Positions 26,843 to 35,914 of a stretch of 64,000 nt of DNA are shown piece by piece. Each line of letters starts with the position of its first letter. Positions within the stretch are counted from its first letter, which is position 1. Position numbers and translations under genes: made by a program. Origin of the DNA: Corynebacterium glaucum (GTDB lineage Bacteria > Actinomycetota > Actinomycetes > Mycobacteriales > Mycobacteriaceae). Under the pieces are notes generated by a model. It did not search any database and was not told the DNA's origin. It saw only the letters and a list, made by a program, of their open reading frames with translations. The DNA is taken from the NCBI RefSeq assembly GCF_030408855.1, contig NZ_CP047358.1, positions 62,001 through 126,000 on the forward strand. The letters are read 5' to 3'.

Positions 26843-29800
26843 CTACTCGTTCGGGTTGCGGACCTTCATCGGGCCCGGTGTCCACCAGCCCCAGCGGGTG
26901 TGGGTTTCATGATCAATGTCGGCTTCAACTGGCGCGACACCAACCGAGTCAGTGCGTAGCTCGTACTTTGCCACGGAGCCCCAGTCGCGCTGCCAATCAT
27001 TGCGCAGATACCCCGGGACATCGTAGCTGTAATTCACTGCCTCGGCAGTGGCAAGCGCGCCGCCGCCGAGGAAGTCCTGGAAGCCGGAGAGTTTCTCCTT
27101 GCCAGGCGCGTCCGGCATGACGCGGAACTGCGGAATCTCGGCCACGCCGGCGTAGTGGTTGAACGTGCGCTGGCATGGGTATTGGAACGCGACTGTCCAG
27201 TCCAGCAGGCCCGGGGTCTCTGGGTCGATCGCCTCGTTCATCGGCGTAAGCACCGGGTTGCGCAGCGGGGTCACCGCCAGCCAGTCCTTTTCCGCCAGCG
27301 AGGTGTCCTCGCCAACCAGACGAACGACGTCGGCGTCTTCCGGCAGATCCGCGACGGGATAGCGGAGATTGCGCCAGTTCGGGCCCTCGCCCTGGTCGAG
27401 CATTTCGACTTCGCCGAGGCGTTTGACCGAGCCGTCGTTAAGCAATTGCCCGTACTCGAGCAAGAGGTCGGTGCCTTCTTCCTCGATCCCGTTGATGTCG
27501 TGGTGCGCGATGCGCCCGGCGACGGAGGTGACCAACAGCGGTGCATCTTCGCTGGCTGCGGGCAGCTCGAACCAGACGCTTTCGAGCTTGGCGGCGCGGC
27601 TCGGGTCGTCCTCGAAGGTGCCGGCGACGGGCACGCGAGTGTAGTCGAGGCCGAACGGCATGCGCACCGTGGAGCCGTTCACGCCGCGCAGGCTCGGCGG
27701 GCGGTTGCCTTGGGTGTTCACGCTCGAGGTGGACTGTGCCGCAGCGCTGGTCTGATCCTCTGGCGTTTCCTGCTGGTTGGCATCGGTCTGGGCGGACTGG
27801 ATCTGGCCGGAACCGGTAGACCCGGTCGATCCAGCAGATCCAGTAGACCCAGTAGACCCAGTAGACCCGGTCGATCCGCCACCGCCGGTGCCAGACGCGC
27901 CCGTGTCGTTGGTGTTGGAGTTTTCCGAGGCGATGAACGCCGGCACGCCATCCGGGGTGAACCCGCGGTTGATGCCCGCGTCCAGCGAGCGGCCCAGCGG
28001 CACGCCGTCAACTGGGGTGAGGAAGGACTCGTTCGGGTCCATTTCCAGCAGAACGTCGCTGGCAAGAGCGCAAGAATCACCCGCGAAAGTGCGCACGTTG
28101 CCCATGCCCACCGAGTACGCCGGCGCCTGGTCCACAAACGCCTTGACAAATGTCAGGCACGAAAACAGGACCATGAGCACGGCCAAGACGGCCAGCGGAG
28201 CCGACATGAGGCCCGCGAAGCGGCCGGTGTCCACGCGCGCAGCCTGGTCGAACTCCTGGGCGCGGTTCGCTTCCTTCGCCTGCAGGCGCTGGGCGTTGTG
28301 GCGCAGCGACTGCACGATCCCAATGAGGAAGACCAGCAGCGTAATTGCCAGCATGACAGTGTTGGCTTCGACAGCCTTGTACTGCACCGTGCGGTCCCAC
28401 CACGGCACACCGAAGGAGGACACGTACCACCAGGCGTTCCAGCCGGCGAGGGCCATCGCCATCAAGAACAGGCTGGCGGCGAGCGCGAACGTGCGGTTGC
28501 GCGCCGAGCGCAGGGCCAGGTGCGAGAGCACCACGGCACCCATCGCGGCCACCGCGCCGCCGACACCCGCGTAGATGCCGAAGTGGTGGGTCCACTTCGT
28601 CGGGGTGAACATGAGGAAGAACGATGTCAGACCGATGATCAGCATCATCCGCTCCGTCGTGCCCTTCGCCGTGCCGGGGATGCGGCCGCTGAATTTAGCC
28701 AGGCCCCACAGAATCAGCACCACGGTGAAGATGAGCACGAACATGGGGAAGCGGCGCGCCAGCGAGGCGTCCACGGTCTGCTGGAACAAGGTGGCGTAGC
28801 GCACCCACTCCTCGTACCAGTGCAGCGCAGGTCCGACCTCGGCGCGCACAGCGGTCGCCTCCAGCACGGTGGCCAGGGTCTGGTCCTTGAACACTGGCAC
28901 CATCACCGCCAGGCCAGCCCCCAGGAAAGGAGCCACCAGGGCGATTCCAGGAGCCATTGCTTGTCGACGCCTCATGGTCCTGAACACGGCGGGCAAGCAG
29001 ATGAGGAAGACACCGACCGCGGAAAGACCCGTGGGCCCGCAAGCGAGCGTGAATGCCGCGGCGATGGTACCCAGCGCAGCCGGCAGCAATCTGTCCGTGG
29101 CAATTGCGCGTTCAAACAGGGCCCAGGTGAGGATCAGGCCGAGTGCAATGATTGGCTCGGGGCGGGTGCCGTTGTCGTACGCCAACCAGAACGCGAGAAA
29201 GACGAACGCGGCCGTCCAGAACGCCACGCGCCGCCCGGCAATCGCTTCGCCGAGCCGCGGCAGGATCTCACGCGAAAGGATCCACCAGATGAGGATCCCG
29301 GCGATCAGGGTGGGCAGGCGCATCCACATCGACGCGGTGGACACCCTGGCGAGTAGCGCGAGCACGTCGTAGAACGGCGAGCCGAACGGCGCTTCCGGCA
29401 CGCCGTACCAGCGGTAGTAGTTGGCCATGTAGTCCGACTCGTTGGCCACCCGCGCCATAGTGAGCAAGAAGCCATCGTCTGAGGTGTTCGCGCCGAACAC
29501 GTGCCAGAACCCGAGGGTGAGCAAGACCGTCGCATCGAGCGGGGTGAAGGAGCGCCACTCCTTGCTAATCACGGGAATGCGGCGCCCGTCGAGCCGGTCG
29601 ATGCGCCCCAGCGCCCACAGACCGAACACCGCGGCGATCAGTCCGCCGATCATGGCGATCAGCTTCAGGATGCTTGGCGACGAGGTGAATCGGGAGTTGA
29701 TGTCGATCTCGGCGCGCAGGCCGTCGTCGATAAGCTTCTGCCCTGAGTCTGGGTTGAGCTCTGTGTAGATACCGGTGAACTGCGCGCGGTAGTCGTCCTC

Positions 29801-30343
29801 TAATTCCTCGCTGTGGGAAGTGCCGGGGATTTCAACCGTGGTTGCCGCGTCGGTCTGGTGGACGTGCAGCACGGCGGTGTCGGGGAGTTTGGTGACTTCC
29901 TCGGCGGTGAGGTCGAAGACGATCTCATTCATCGCGGAGACGACCAGGCCGCCGTCGGGTGCGGTGATGAACAGCCCGCGGTCGTGGGCATCCTGCGAGG
30001 ACTCGGGCAGCGTGCCCAGGATGAGCGTTTGGCCGTCGCGAACCTCGCCGACGGCAGCGACTGGGACCTCCAGCTCCACCTCTTGCGGGGAAACCGAGAT
30101 TAGCGGGGCGTTGACCGCCTGGAGCGAGCCGTTCTGCGGCCAGGAGAGGGAGGATTGCACCTGGTTGACCGGCAGGAACGGCACCGCTATGAGTAGCACG
30201 AACGCGATCAGGCCCGATACTGCGGCCGTGGTGGTCAGCGACTGCGGTGCGCGGCGGGCGCCTTGCGGCTGGGGGGTCGTGCGGCGGTTCATGGGAACGC
30301 GGCGCGGCGGCTCAGCTGAGGTTTCCTGGTACACGGTGGTCAC
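26843..30343 (-). CDS. emb: arabinosyltransferase Emb (EmbA/B/C family)
   Basis: 1166 residues, a GT-C membrane enzyme that adds arabinofuranose from decaprenyl-phospho-arabinose to arabinan. It has about 13 membrane helices, an acidic catalytic pair in ANTSDDGFLLT (about residue 287), and a large extracellular carbohydrate-binding C-terminal region ending GWWTPGPMKVRNPNE. This family is the target of ethambutol. It starts with GTG, with ATG 30292 as an alternative. Residues about 810-850 are a Gly/Ser/Thr tract with GST repeats (nt 27809-27890). Downstream of aftA with a 29-bp gap. Confidence 0.95.
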   Translation of the reverse strand: MTTVYQETSAEPPRRVPMNRRTTPQPQGARRAPQSLTTTAAVSGLIAFVLLIAVPFLPVNQVQSSLSWPQNGSLQAVNAPLISVSPQEVELEVPVAAVGEVRDGQTLILGTLPESSQDAHDRGLFITAPDGGLVVSAMNEIVFDLTAEEVTKLPDTAVLHVHQTDAATTVEIPGTSHSEELEDDYRAQFTGIYTELNPDSGQKLIDDGLRAEIDINSRFTSSPSILKLIAMIGGLIAAVFGLWALGRIDRLDGRRIPVISKEWRSFTPLDATVLLTLGFWHVFGANTSDDGFLLTMARVANESDYMANYYRWYGVPEAPFGSPFYDVLALLARVSTASMWMRLPTLIAGILIWWILSREILPRLGEAIAGRRVAFWTAAFVFLAFWLAYDNGTRPEPIIALGLILTWALFERAIATDRLLPAALGTIAAAFTLACGPTGLSAVGVFLICLPAVFRTMRRRQAMAPGIALVAPFLGAGLAVMVPVFKDQTLATVLEATAVRAEVGPALHWYEEWVRYATLFQQTVDASLARRFPMFVLIFTVVLILWGLAKFSGRIPGTAKGTTERMMLIIGLTSFFLMFTPTKWTHHFGIYAGVGGAVAAMGAVVLSHLALRSARNRTFALAASLFLMAMALAGWNAWWYVSSFGVPWWDRTVQYKAVEANTVMLAITLLVFLIGIVQSLRHNAQRLQAKEANRAQEFDQAARVDTGRFAGLMSAPLAVLAVLMVLFSCLTFVKAFVDQAPAYSVGMGNVRTFAGDSCALASDVLLEMDPNESFLTPVDGVPLGRSLDAGINRGFTPDGVPAFIASENSNTNDTGASGTGGGGSTGSTGSTGSTGSAGSTGSTGSGQIQSAQTDANQQETPEDQTSAAAQSTSSVNTQGNRPPSLRGVNGSTVRMPFGLDYTRVPVAGTFEDDPSRAAKLESVWFELPAASEDAPLLVTSVAGRIAHHDINGIEEEGTDLLLEYGQLLNDGSVKRLGEVEMLDQGEGPNWRNLRYPVADLPEDADVVRLVGEDTSLAEKDWLAVTPLRNPVLTPMNEAIDPETPGLLDWTVAFQYPCQRTFNHYAGVAEIPQFRVMPDAPGKEKLSGFQDFLGGGALATAEAVNYSYDVPGYLRNDWQRDWGSVAKYELRTDSVGVAPVEADIDHETHTRWGWWTPGPMKVRNPNE

Positions 30344-30372
30344 GCAGAGTCACCTTACTTCCGGGGGCAAAT

Positions 30373-32289
30373 CTAGTTGCGGACTACTACGACGAACGGG
30401 CCGATCTGTGCCTGGCTCCACTCGCCGGCGGGGAAGGCGGCGGGGTTGAAGAACAGGCCCTCGTAGCGCACGTTCGGCTGGCTCGGGTAGATGTCGTGGG
30501 CGATGTGGGTCTTCAGCGGCGTACCGGCCGCTAGGTCGCCGCGGAAGATGAACGCTTCCGGCGGGCGCCACGCGGACGCGTCGATCGCAGCGGTGACTTC
30601 GCGCGGGTTGGTGTTGGAAAGCTCCGCCCACGCGGCCAGGTCCTCGTTGCGCATGTCGAACTCGCCCAGCGGGTTGGCGTAGTGGCTGGTGAACGCGTTG
30701 AAGCCGTAGTAGGAGTTGTAGGCCATGAAGTTGATCTCGTCTGTGTAGATCACAGCCTCGCCAGGGTTGCGACCGTTGGTCTTGAGGTACTCCACAATGT
30801 CGCCGTAGTAGCGCGCGGCGTCCGGCGGGAATTTGTCGGCGCGCTCGCCGTAACCGTCGGTGTCCGCGTACGCCTGGTCGATGTGGGATTCGTTCTCCTC
30901 CGGGATCTGCTGAACGTAGAACAGGGAACCTGCGGCAATCAGGATCACCACTGCGGCGAGAACGCCGCGGTTGGCCTCGTCGCTGAACCGGTCCGGGTAC
31001 AAGAAATCGAAGCCCACCAGCATAATCTCTGCGATGCCCAGCACACCTGCGGTGGCGAAGATGAGGATGAGCAACACCTCCACGCGGAAACCCAACAGCG
31101 AGGTGCCGACGAGTGTCACCGCCATCGATGCCATGGCCCAGAGGTAGCAGACGAGGATAGCCAGGCTCAGCGCTGCGATCTCCGGCTCATTCATGCGGAT
31201 GACCAGCCATATCAATCCGATGAGCGAAAGCAGCCCGATGATAGAGATGCTGAAGAACGGCAGCGGGAAGTACGTGCCTTCCGGCGGCAGGAAGTGGTTG
31301 GCCGTGGAGCGCGCCTGGAAGTCGCCGAAGAGCAAGTTATAGAGGTAGGGCCCCCACGCCACGAGCGCGATGGCCAAGGAAGAGAACCCGATGATCAGCA
31401 GGTGTTTGATGGGGGTGAACCCGCGGTCGTTGAGGAAGAGGATCACGGCCAGCACCACCACGGTCAGCGCGGTGATGGCGGTGAACAGTGTGTAGAACGT
31501 CGCGGAGACGCCCAGGAACAGTGCGAGTGCGATGGTGGCGAACCAGGAGCCGGACAGCGCGCGCTGAGCGCCGATCGCCGCGGCCGGCACGAACATGGCC
31601 ACAAGCGCGGCGTAAGGCTCATCCGGCACCTCAGTGAGTACCACCGCGGTGGTGACCATGGCGATCGCCGCGGCCGTCGGAAGCGAGCCGGTAAGGCGGC
31701 GCCAGACCGGAGTGAGCATCGCAGCGCCGGCGGCAAGCGAGGTCAGCGCCCACGGCTGGTACACCTCCCAGCCCGGCATGCCGAGCAGGTTGGCCATTCG
31801 ACCGCCCAGGAAGAACCACCCCATGGGGTAGAAGGTGGGAAGGTCGACGTAGTTCATGTCCGCGTAGGAGATGGACTCCGTCATCCGCGTCAGGAACTGG
31901 GTGCGGAAACCCTGGTCCACCTGGATGCCGTCGAGCCACAGCTTGGTGGCGGATAGCGGGATACCCAGCGACGACACCACGATGCCCGCCGGGGCGAGCG
32001 ACAACACCGCCTCGACGAACCAGTTCCGGCGGCGCGCAGAGATCCACAGCCACGCCGCGATCAGCGCCAGGGCGATGATCAGCAGCGACAAAGAGACCGA
32101 CAGCGCCCGCGTCACCATCGACGTGTTGAACGCCGGCAGGGTGGTGGTGTGCAGCAGGAACCACGCCACGAACGCGAGTACGCCGCCGATCAATCCGTAG
32201 GAGATAATGCGCGCCCACGTTGCACCACCCGAGATCTCATCTGGGGTGTAGGAGGTTACGCGTAACTCGCGGGGGGCAACGGTTGTCAT
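30373..32289 (-). CDS. aftA: galactan 5-O-arabinofuranosyltransferase AftA
   Basis: 638 residues with about 11-13 membrane helices. The family-typical loop with DMNYVDLPTFYPMGWFFLGG (near residue 143) carries candidate catalytic acidic residues of this GT-C enzyme. AftA places the first arabinofuranose on the galactan. The C-terminal half is extracellular and ends with QIGPFVVVVRN. It is followed directly by emb, as in other mycolate bacteria, but the usual upstream neighbour dprE2 is 3.6 kb away behind an inserted signalling cassette. Confidence 0.93.
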   Translation of the reverse strand: MTTVAPRELRVTSYTPDEISGGATWARIISYGLIGGVLAFVAWFLLHTTTLPAFNTSMVTRALSVSLSLLIIALALIAAWLWISARRRNWFVEAVLSLAPAGIVVSSLGIPLSATKLWLDGIQVDQGFRTQFLTRMTESISYADMNYVDLPTFYPMGWFFLGGRMANLLGMPGWEVYQPWALTSLAAGAAMLTPVWRRLTGSLPTAAAIAMVTTAVVLTEVPDEPYAALVAMFVPAAAIGAQRALSGSWFATIALALFLGVSATFYTLFTAITALTVVVLAVILFLNDRGFTPIKHLLIIGFSSLAIALVAWGPYLYNLLFGDFQARSTANHFLPPEGTYFPLPFFSISIIGLLSLIGLIWLVIRMNEPEIAALSLAILVCYLWAMASMAVTLVGTSLLGFRVEVLLILIFATAGVLGIAEIMLVGFDFLYPDRFSDEANRGVLAAVVILIAAGSLFYVQQIPEENESHIDQAYADTDGYGERADKFPPDAARYYGDIVEYLKTNGRNPGEAVIYTDEINFMAYNSYYGFNAFTSHYANPLGEFDMRNEDLAAWAELSNTNPREVTAAIDASAWRPPEAFIFRGDLAAGTPLKTHIAHDIYPSQPNVRYEGLFFNPAAFPAGEWSQAQIGPFVVVVRN

Positions 32290-32320
32290 GCGTCTAAGTG
32301 TGGCATAAGAGGCTTCTGGT

Positions 32321-32977
32321 TTAGCCGATACCGCGCTCCGCGAGGTACATCAGGATTGCACGCACTCGACGATTCTCCTCATCCGGGGTCAGCCCGAGCT
32401 TGGTGAAGATGTTGGAGACGTGTTTCGCCACCGCCGCGCCGGAAAGGAACAGCCGCTGCGCGATCTGCGCATTGGAGAGTCCCTCAGCCATGAGTTCTAA
32501 GACTTCGCGCTCCCGCGGGGTGAGGGTGGTCAACCAGCGGGAGCTGGCGGCCATGAGCTCGCTTGCCACCTGCGGGTCGATCACCACACCTCCAGCTGCA
32601 ACGGTCTCGCAACCAGCGACAAAGTCTTTCACTTCGGCAACCCGGTCTTTAAGCAGGTAACCGGTGCCGCCTCCGGTCGCGTGCTCCCCGCTGAACAACT
32701 CGCGGGCGTACGCTGGGGCGACGTACTGGGACAGCACCATCACATTCACCCCGCCGTGGCGCTCCCGCAGCGACAGAGCAGCGACGAGGCCGTCGTCACG
32801 CATCTGCGGGGGCATGCGCACGTCGGTGATGACAAGGTCGGGCACGCAGCCGTCGACAAGCGAACAAAGCTCCTCGGCATCGGCGGCTTGGCCGACGATG
32901 TCGTGCCCGCGGCGGGTGAGCAACCCCGCGACACCCTCGCGTAGCAGAGCGGAATCGTCCGCGATCACGATCTTCAT
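32321..32977 (-). CDS. LuxR/NarL family response regulator
   Basis: 218 residues: receiver domain at 1-120 with ADD near the start, phosphoacceptor Asp in DLVITDVRMP (about residue 54), and a lysine in LLKDR (about 109). The C-terminal HTH is LTPREREVLELMAEGLSNAQ (about 152-171). It overlaps the histidine kinase gene by 4 bp and is its partner. It probably controls the divergent ABC transporter genes, by analogy with other such pairs. Confidence 0.92.
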   Translation of the reverse strand: MKIVIADDSALLREGVAGLLTRRGHDIVGQAADAEELCSLVDGCVPDLVITDVRMPPQMRDDGLVAALSLRERHGGVNVMVLSQYVAPAYARELFSGEHATGGGTGYLLKDRVAEVKDFVAGCETVAAGGVVIDPQVASELMAASSRWLTTLTPREREVLELMAEGLSNAQIAQRLFLSGAAVAKHVSNIFTKLGLTPDEENRRVRAILMYLAERGIG

Positions 32978-33708
32978 GGTGCGATCCCGCTTTCTCCTCG
33001 GTACAGCAACAGGGGGATGCGGGCGGTGACGGTGGTTGGCCCGCCGCTGGGCGAGCGCAGTTCGACGTTGCCGCCGAACGCCGCGATGCGATCGCGCATC
33101 CCTTCCAGGCCGCGGCCGGGCACGAATTGCGCGCCGCCGTCACCCTGGTCTGCCACGGCGATGTTGAGCGTGCTGTCGCAGGTAATCAGCACGTTTACTG
33201 GCGCGCCGGGCGCGTACTTCGCGGCGTTGGTCAGCGCCTCGGCGGCGAAGAAGTAACCTGCCGCAAGCACCGGGGCGTCAATCTGCGGCAGCGGATGCGG
33301 GGCGCGCACCGTCACGTGCGGGCCGTAGTGGGCCGCGGCGGATTCCACGGCCGCGACCAGCCCGCGGTCGGTGAGTTCCTGCGGGTGGATCCCGCGCACT
33401 GTGCGCCGCAGCGCCTCGAGTCCGCTGCGCAGGTTGTTCGCGGCATCGTCGAGGAGCTGGGCGGTCACCCCGCTCGCCGTGAGCTGTGCCTCGCCCACCT
33501 TCATCGCGGCGGCCACGAAATACTGCTGCGCGCCGTCGTGCAGGTCGCGCTCGATGCGCAACCGCTCCACCTCGTACGCCTCCGCGATGCGCCGCCGCGA
33601 GGCCGTGATCTGGTGGATCGCTGCCGCGGCCGCTGCCTCGTGGTCGACCCCAGTTTCAACCCCGGTCCCGGCCGGGGCGCGCCGTGCTCTGGGCCATCTC
33701 ATATGCAT
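32974..33708 (-). CDS. sensor histidine kinase (HisKA_3), no membrane sensor domain
   Basis: About 244 residues from the ATG at 33708 (ATG 33702 also possible). The HisKA_3 H-box is RIERDLHDGAQQYF (about residue 56), the N-box is EALTNAAKYAPG and the G region is GRGLEGMRDRIAAFGG. There are no membrane segments, so it is soluble and must sense a cytoplasmic signal or a partner such as the ABC permease. The reading frame extends further upstream but runs through the divergent ABC gene and is not coding there. Coupled to the response regulator by a 4-bp overlap. Confidence 0.88.
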   Translation of the reverse strand: MHMRWPRARRAPAGTGVETGVDHEAAAAAAIHQITASRRRIAEAYEVERLRIERDLHDGAQQYFVAAAMKVGEAQLTASGVTAQLLDDAANNLRSGLEALRRTVRGIHPQELTDRGLVAAVESAAAHYGPHVTVRAPHPLPQIDAPVLAAGYFFAAEALTNAAKYAPGAPVNVLITCDSTLNIAVADQGDGGAQFVPGRGLEGMRDRIAAFGGNVELRSPSGGPTTVTARIPLLLYRGESGIAP

Positions 33709-33786
33709 GCACAATAGCGGGGTAGTGCTGGCACTACCCTGATTTGGGCGCTCGCACCATGGCTTTCGCCGCTGCGCCCGATTGGA

Positions 33787-34476
33787 ATGAACACCATGCT
33801 TGTACTCAACGACATCACCAAGTCCTTCACCCAGCAACGGGTGCTCGAAGGCATCAGCCTCGAAGTCGGCCACGGCGAATCGCTCGCCATCATGGGCCCT
33901 TCCGGCTCCGGCAAGTCCACGTTGCTCCACTGCATGTCCGGGGTGCTCACCCCCGACACCGGTGAGGTTGTCTTCGAGGGACAGAGCATTTCTTCGCTTG
34001 ACGACGCCGCGCGGTCCACCCTCAGGCTCAATCACTTCAGCTTCATCTTCCAAGATGGGCAGCTCCTTCCGGAGCTCACCGCGAAGGAAAACGTGGCGCT
34101 GCCGGCAATCATGCGCGGGGTGGCGCAGAAGGAGGCGCACGCCGAGGCGACGGAGATGCTCACCCGCCTCGGGCTCGGCGCGTACACCGAGCGCTTCCCG
34201 GGCCAGCTGTCCGGCGGCCAGGCCCAGCGCGTTGCCATCGCGCGTGCTCTGATCGGTCCGCCATCGGTGGTGTTCGCTGACGAGCCAACCGCCGCTCTCG
34301 ACCAGGCCACCGGGCACGAGGTGATGCAACAGATCACTGCGGTAGCAGAGAAATTCGGCGTGACCCTGGTGTTGGTCACCCACGACCCGAAGATCGCCGC
34401 CTGGTGCAACCGCCGCATTGAGATCCGCGACGGGTTGATCCACGACGAGACGTTCCGGGAGGGGATGCGCCGATGA
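33787..34476 (+). CDS. ABC transporter ATP-binding protein (MacB/LolD type)
   Basis: 229 residues: Walker A GPSGSGKS (about 37-44), Q-loop FQDG, signature LSGGQAQR, Walker B VVFADEP and switch His in LVTHD. This subclass drives FtsX-type permeases that extrude peptides, antibiotics or lipids. It is divergent from the histidine kinase, with 78 bp between the starts, a classic arrangement for an exporter induced by its own two-component system. The start is ATG 33787, with ATG 33796 as an alternative. Confidence 0.9.
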   Translation: MNTMLVLNDITKSFTQQRVLEGISLEVGHGESLAIMGPSGSGKSTLLHCMSGVLTPDTGEVVFEGQSISSLDDAARSTLRLNHFSFIFQDGQLLPELTAKENVALPAIMRGVAQKEAHAEATEMLTRLGLGAYTERFPGQLSGGQAQRVAIARALIGPPSVVFADEPTAALDQATGHEVMQQITAVAEKFGVTLVLVTHDPKIAAWCNRRIEIRDGLIHDETFREGMRR

Positions 34477-35900
34477 AGCCGTCAACCACGCAGTCGCAGT
34501 CACACTCCCTGACCCCGATGACGCTCGCCCGCGCCGCGATGTCGAGCAGCCGCGAGGGACGCGATCAGCGCACCAGCGGTGAACGTTGGGTGCGTGTGCT
34601 CTCCCTGGCCGCGTTCACCGTGTCGACCTGGATGTTGCTCACTCTGGCCGGCGGTACCTGGATGTTTGTGGGCCGACACCGCAATCCCGGGGAGGTGTTG
34701 CAGGCCGCCAGCGAAGAACTGCACGGACCGCAGGGCATTCCGTACATCTTTCTCGCGCTGTTCGCGTCGCTACTGTTAATCCCCACCCTGCTCAACCTGC
34801 TCACCCAAGCTGCGCGGGCCAACCTTTCCGGGCGCGAAACGCACCTGGCAACCCTGCGCCTGCTCGGCGCAACCGCGGGCCAAGTACGGGGCATGATGAT
34901 TGTCGACGCCTTGCGTCAAGCCGCCATAGGCCTCGTCCTAGGCACCGTGCTCTACGCGGTGACGGTGCCGGTGTGGTCGCTCATTGCGTTCCAAGGGGAG
35001 CAAATCGGACGTTGGGAGATGTTGACCTGGTGGCTGATCCCTGTCGTCTGGCTGGTGGTGCTGGCGTTGGCTGCGGCGTCGGTGTGGCTTGCTCTTCGGC
35101 GCGTTTCGATCACCCCGCTCGGTGTCAGCAAACGAGTACCGCCCAAGGGACAAAACCTGGTGACGTTCGTCCTGTCCTTCGTGATCACTTGGGCGCTGCT
35201 CAAGATGTTGAGCCGGTTCGGGTTGTCGCCGTCCGCCGACACTGGGGTGTATCTCGGAGTGCTGGTGTTCGGTGCCGCGTTCATGCTGGCTAACGCAGTG
35301 TTTGCCGTCGGGCTGATCCAACTCGTTGCGCGCCTGAGTTATAGGGTGCCGGGGTCGAAGAACTACGTGGCCACCCGCAGGGTCGGACGCGATGCGAAGA
35401 CCACGTGGCGCCGCGTCGCTGCTTTGTTCTTCCTTGCCTTCACCGCGGGTTTCGCGTCCAGGCTGTCACTTGTTGAAACCGAATTCGAATCGGTGGCAGT
35501 CGATATGTACACCGCCGACATTCCGACGGGTGTCGCCATCACTGTCACCTTCGGCATTGCGCTGCTGTGCGTCTCCACCCTGCTTGGCCAGGCGCTCGCC
35601 GTCGTCGAGCAAAAATACCTGACGAGGTCGCTGTACTTCATTGGTGCGCCAGCATCGTTCCACACCGCAGTCGCTGTGCGGGAGATCGGGATCCCAATGG
35701 CCATTGTGTCCCTCATCGGATTGATCCAGGGCGGCCTGATGGGCACAGTGATGTCCGTCGAGCAGCCGAACACCATGACGAGCCTGATCCAGTTCGTGGC
35801 CCTGGTCGCCATCGCCTTGATCGTCTCGGTGGCTGCCGTGTACGCAACCGGCCCGCTCCGCCAGCGGGTGCTGGCGCAAACGGGCCGGTTGAACGACTAG
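34473..35900 (+). CDS. FtsX-like ABC transporter permease
   Basis: 475 residues with about 10 membrane helices in two halves and FtsX-domain features (ETHLATLRLLGATAGQVRGM after the second helix). The ATG overlaps the ATPase stop (ATGA). Together they form a BceAB-like export or resistance module. It is convergent with dprE2, 14 bp away. Confidence 0.88.
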   Translation: MKPSTTQSQSHSLTPMTLARAAMSSSREGRDQRTSGERWVRVLSLAAFTVSTWMLLTLAGGTWMFVGRHRNPGEVLQAASEELHGPQGIPYIFLALFASLLLIPTLLNLLTQAARANLSGRETHLATLRLLGATAGQVRGMMIVDALRQAAIGLVLGTVLYAVTVPVWSLIAFQGEQIGRWEMLTWWLIPVVWLVVLALAAASVWLALRRVSITPLGVSKRVPPKGQNLVTFVLSFVITWALLKMLSRFGLSPSADTGVYLGVLVFGAAFMLANAVFAVGLIQLVARLSYRVPGSKNYVATRRVGRDAKTTWRRVAALFFLAFTAGFASRLSLVETEFESVAVDMYTADIPTGVAITVTFGIALLCVSTLLGQALAVVEQKYLTRSLYFIGAPASFHTAVAVREIGIPMAIVSLIGLIQGGLMGTVMSVEQPNTMTSLIQFVALVAIALIVSVAAVYATGPLRQRVLAQTGRLND

Positions 35901-35914
35901 CGAGCAATGAGCGA

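Noticed and set aside
27809..27890. CRISPR-like array
   Set aside because: The repeats are contiguous 9-bp units in frame within emb, without spacers; no CRISPR array or cas gene was seen anywhere in the window.
27155..29356. A 733-codon open frame on the + strand
   Set aside because: It lies entirely antisense to emb, is arginine/histidine-rich with no family motif, and emb is unmistakable; typical high-GC shadow frame.
33709..34503. Upstream extension of the histidine kinase frame
   Set aside because: This part is antisense to the ABC ATPase gene and has no sensor-domain character; the kinase start is placed at 33708.
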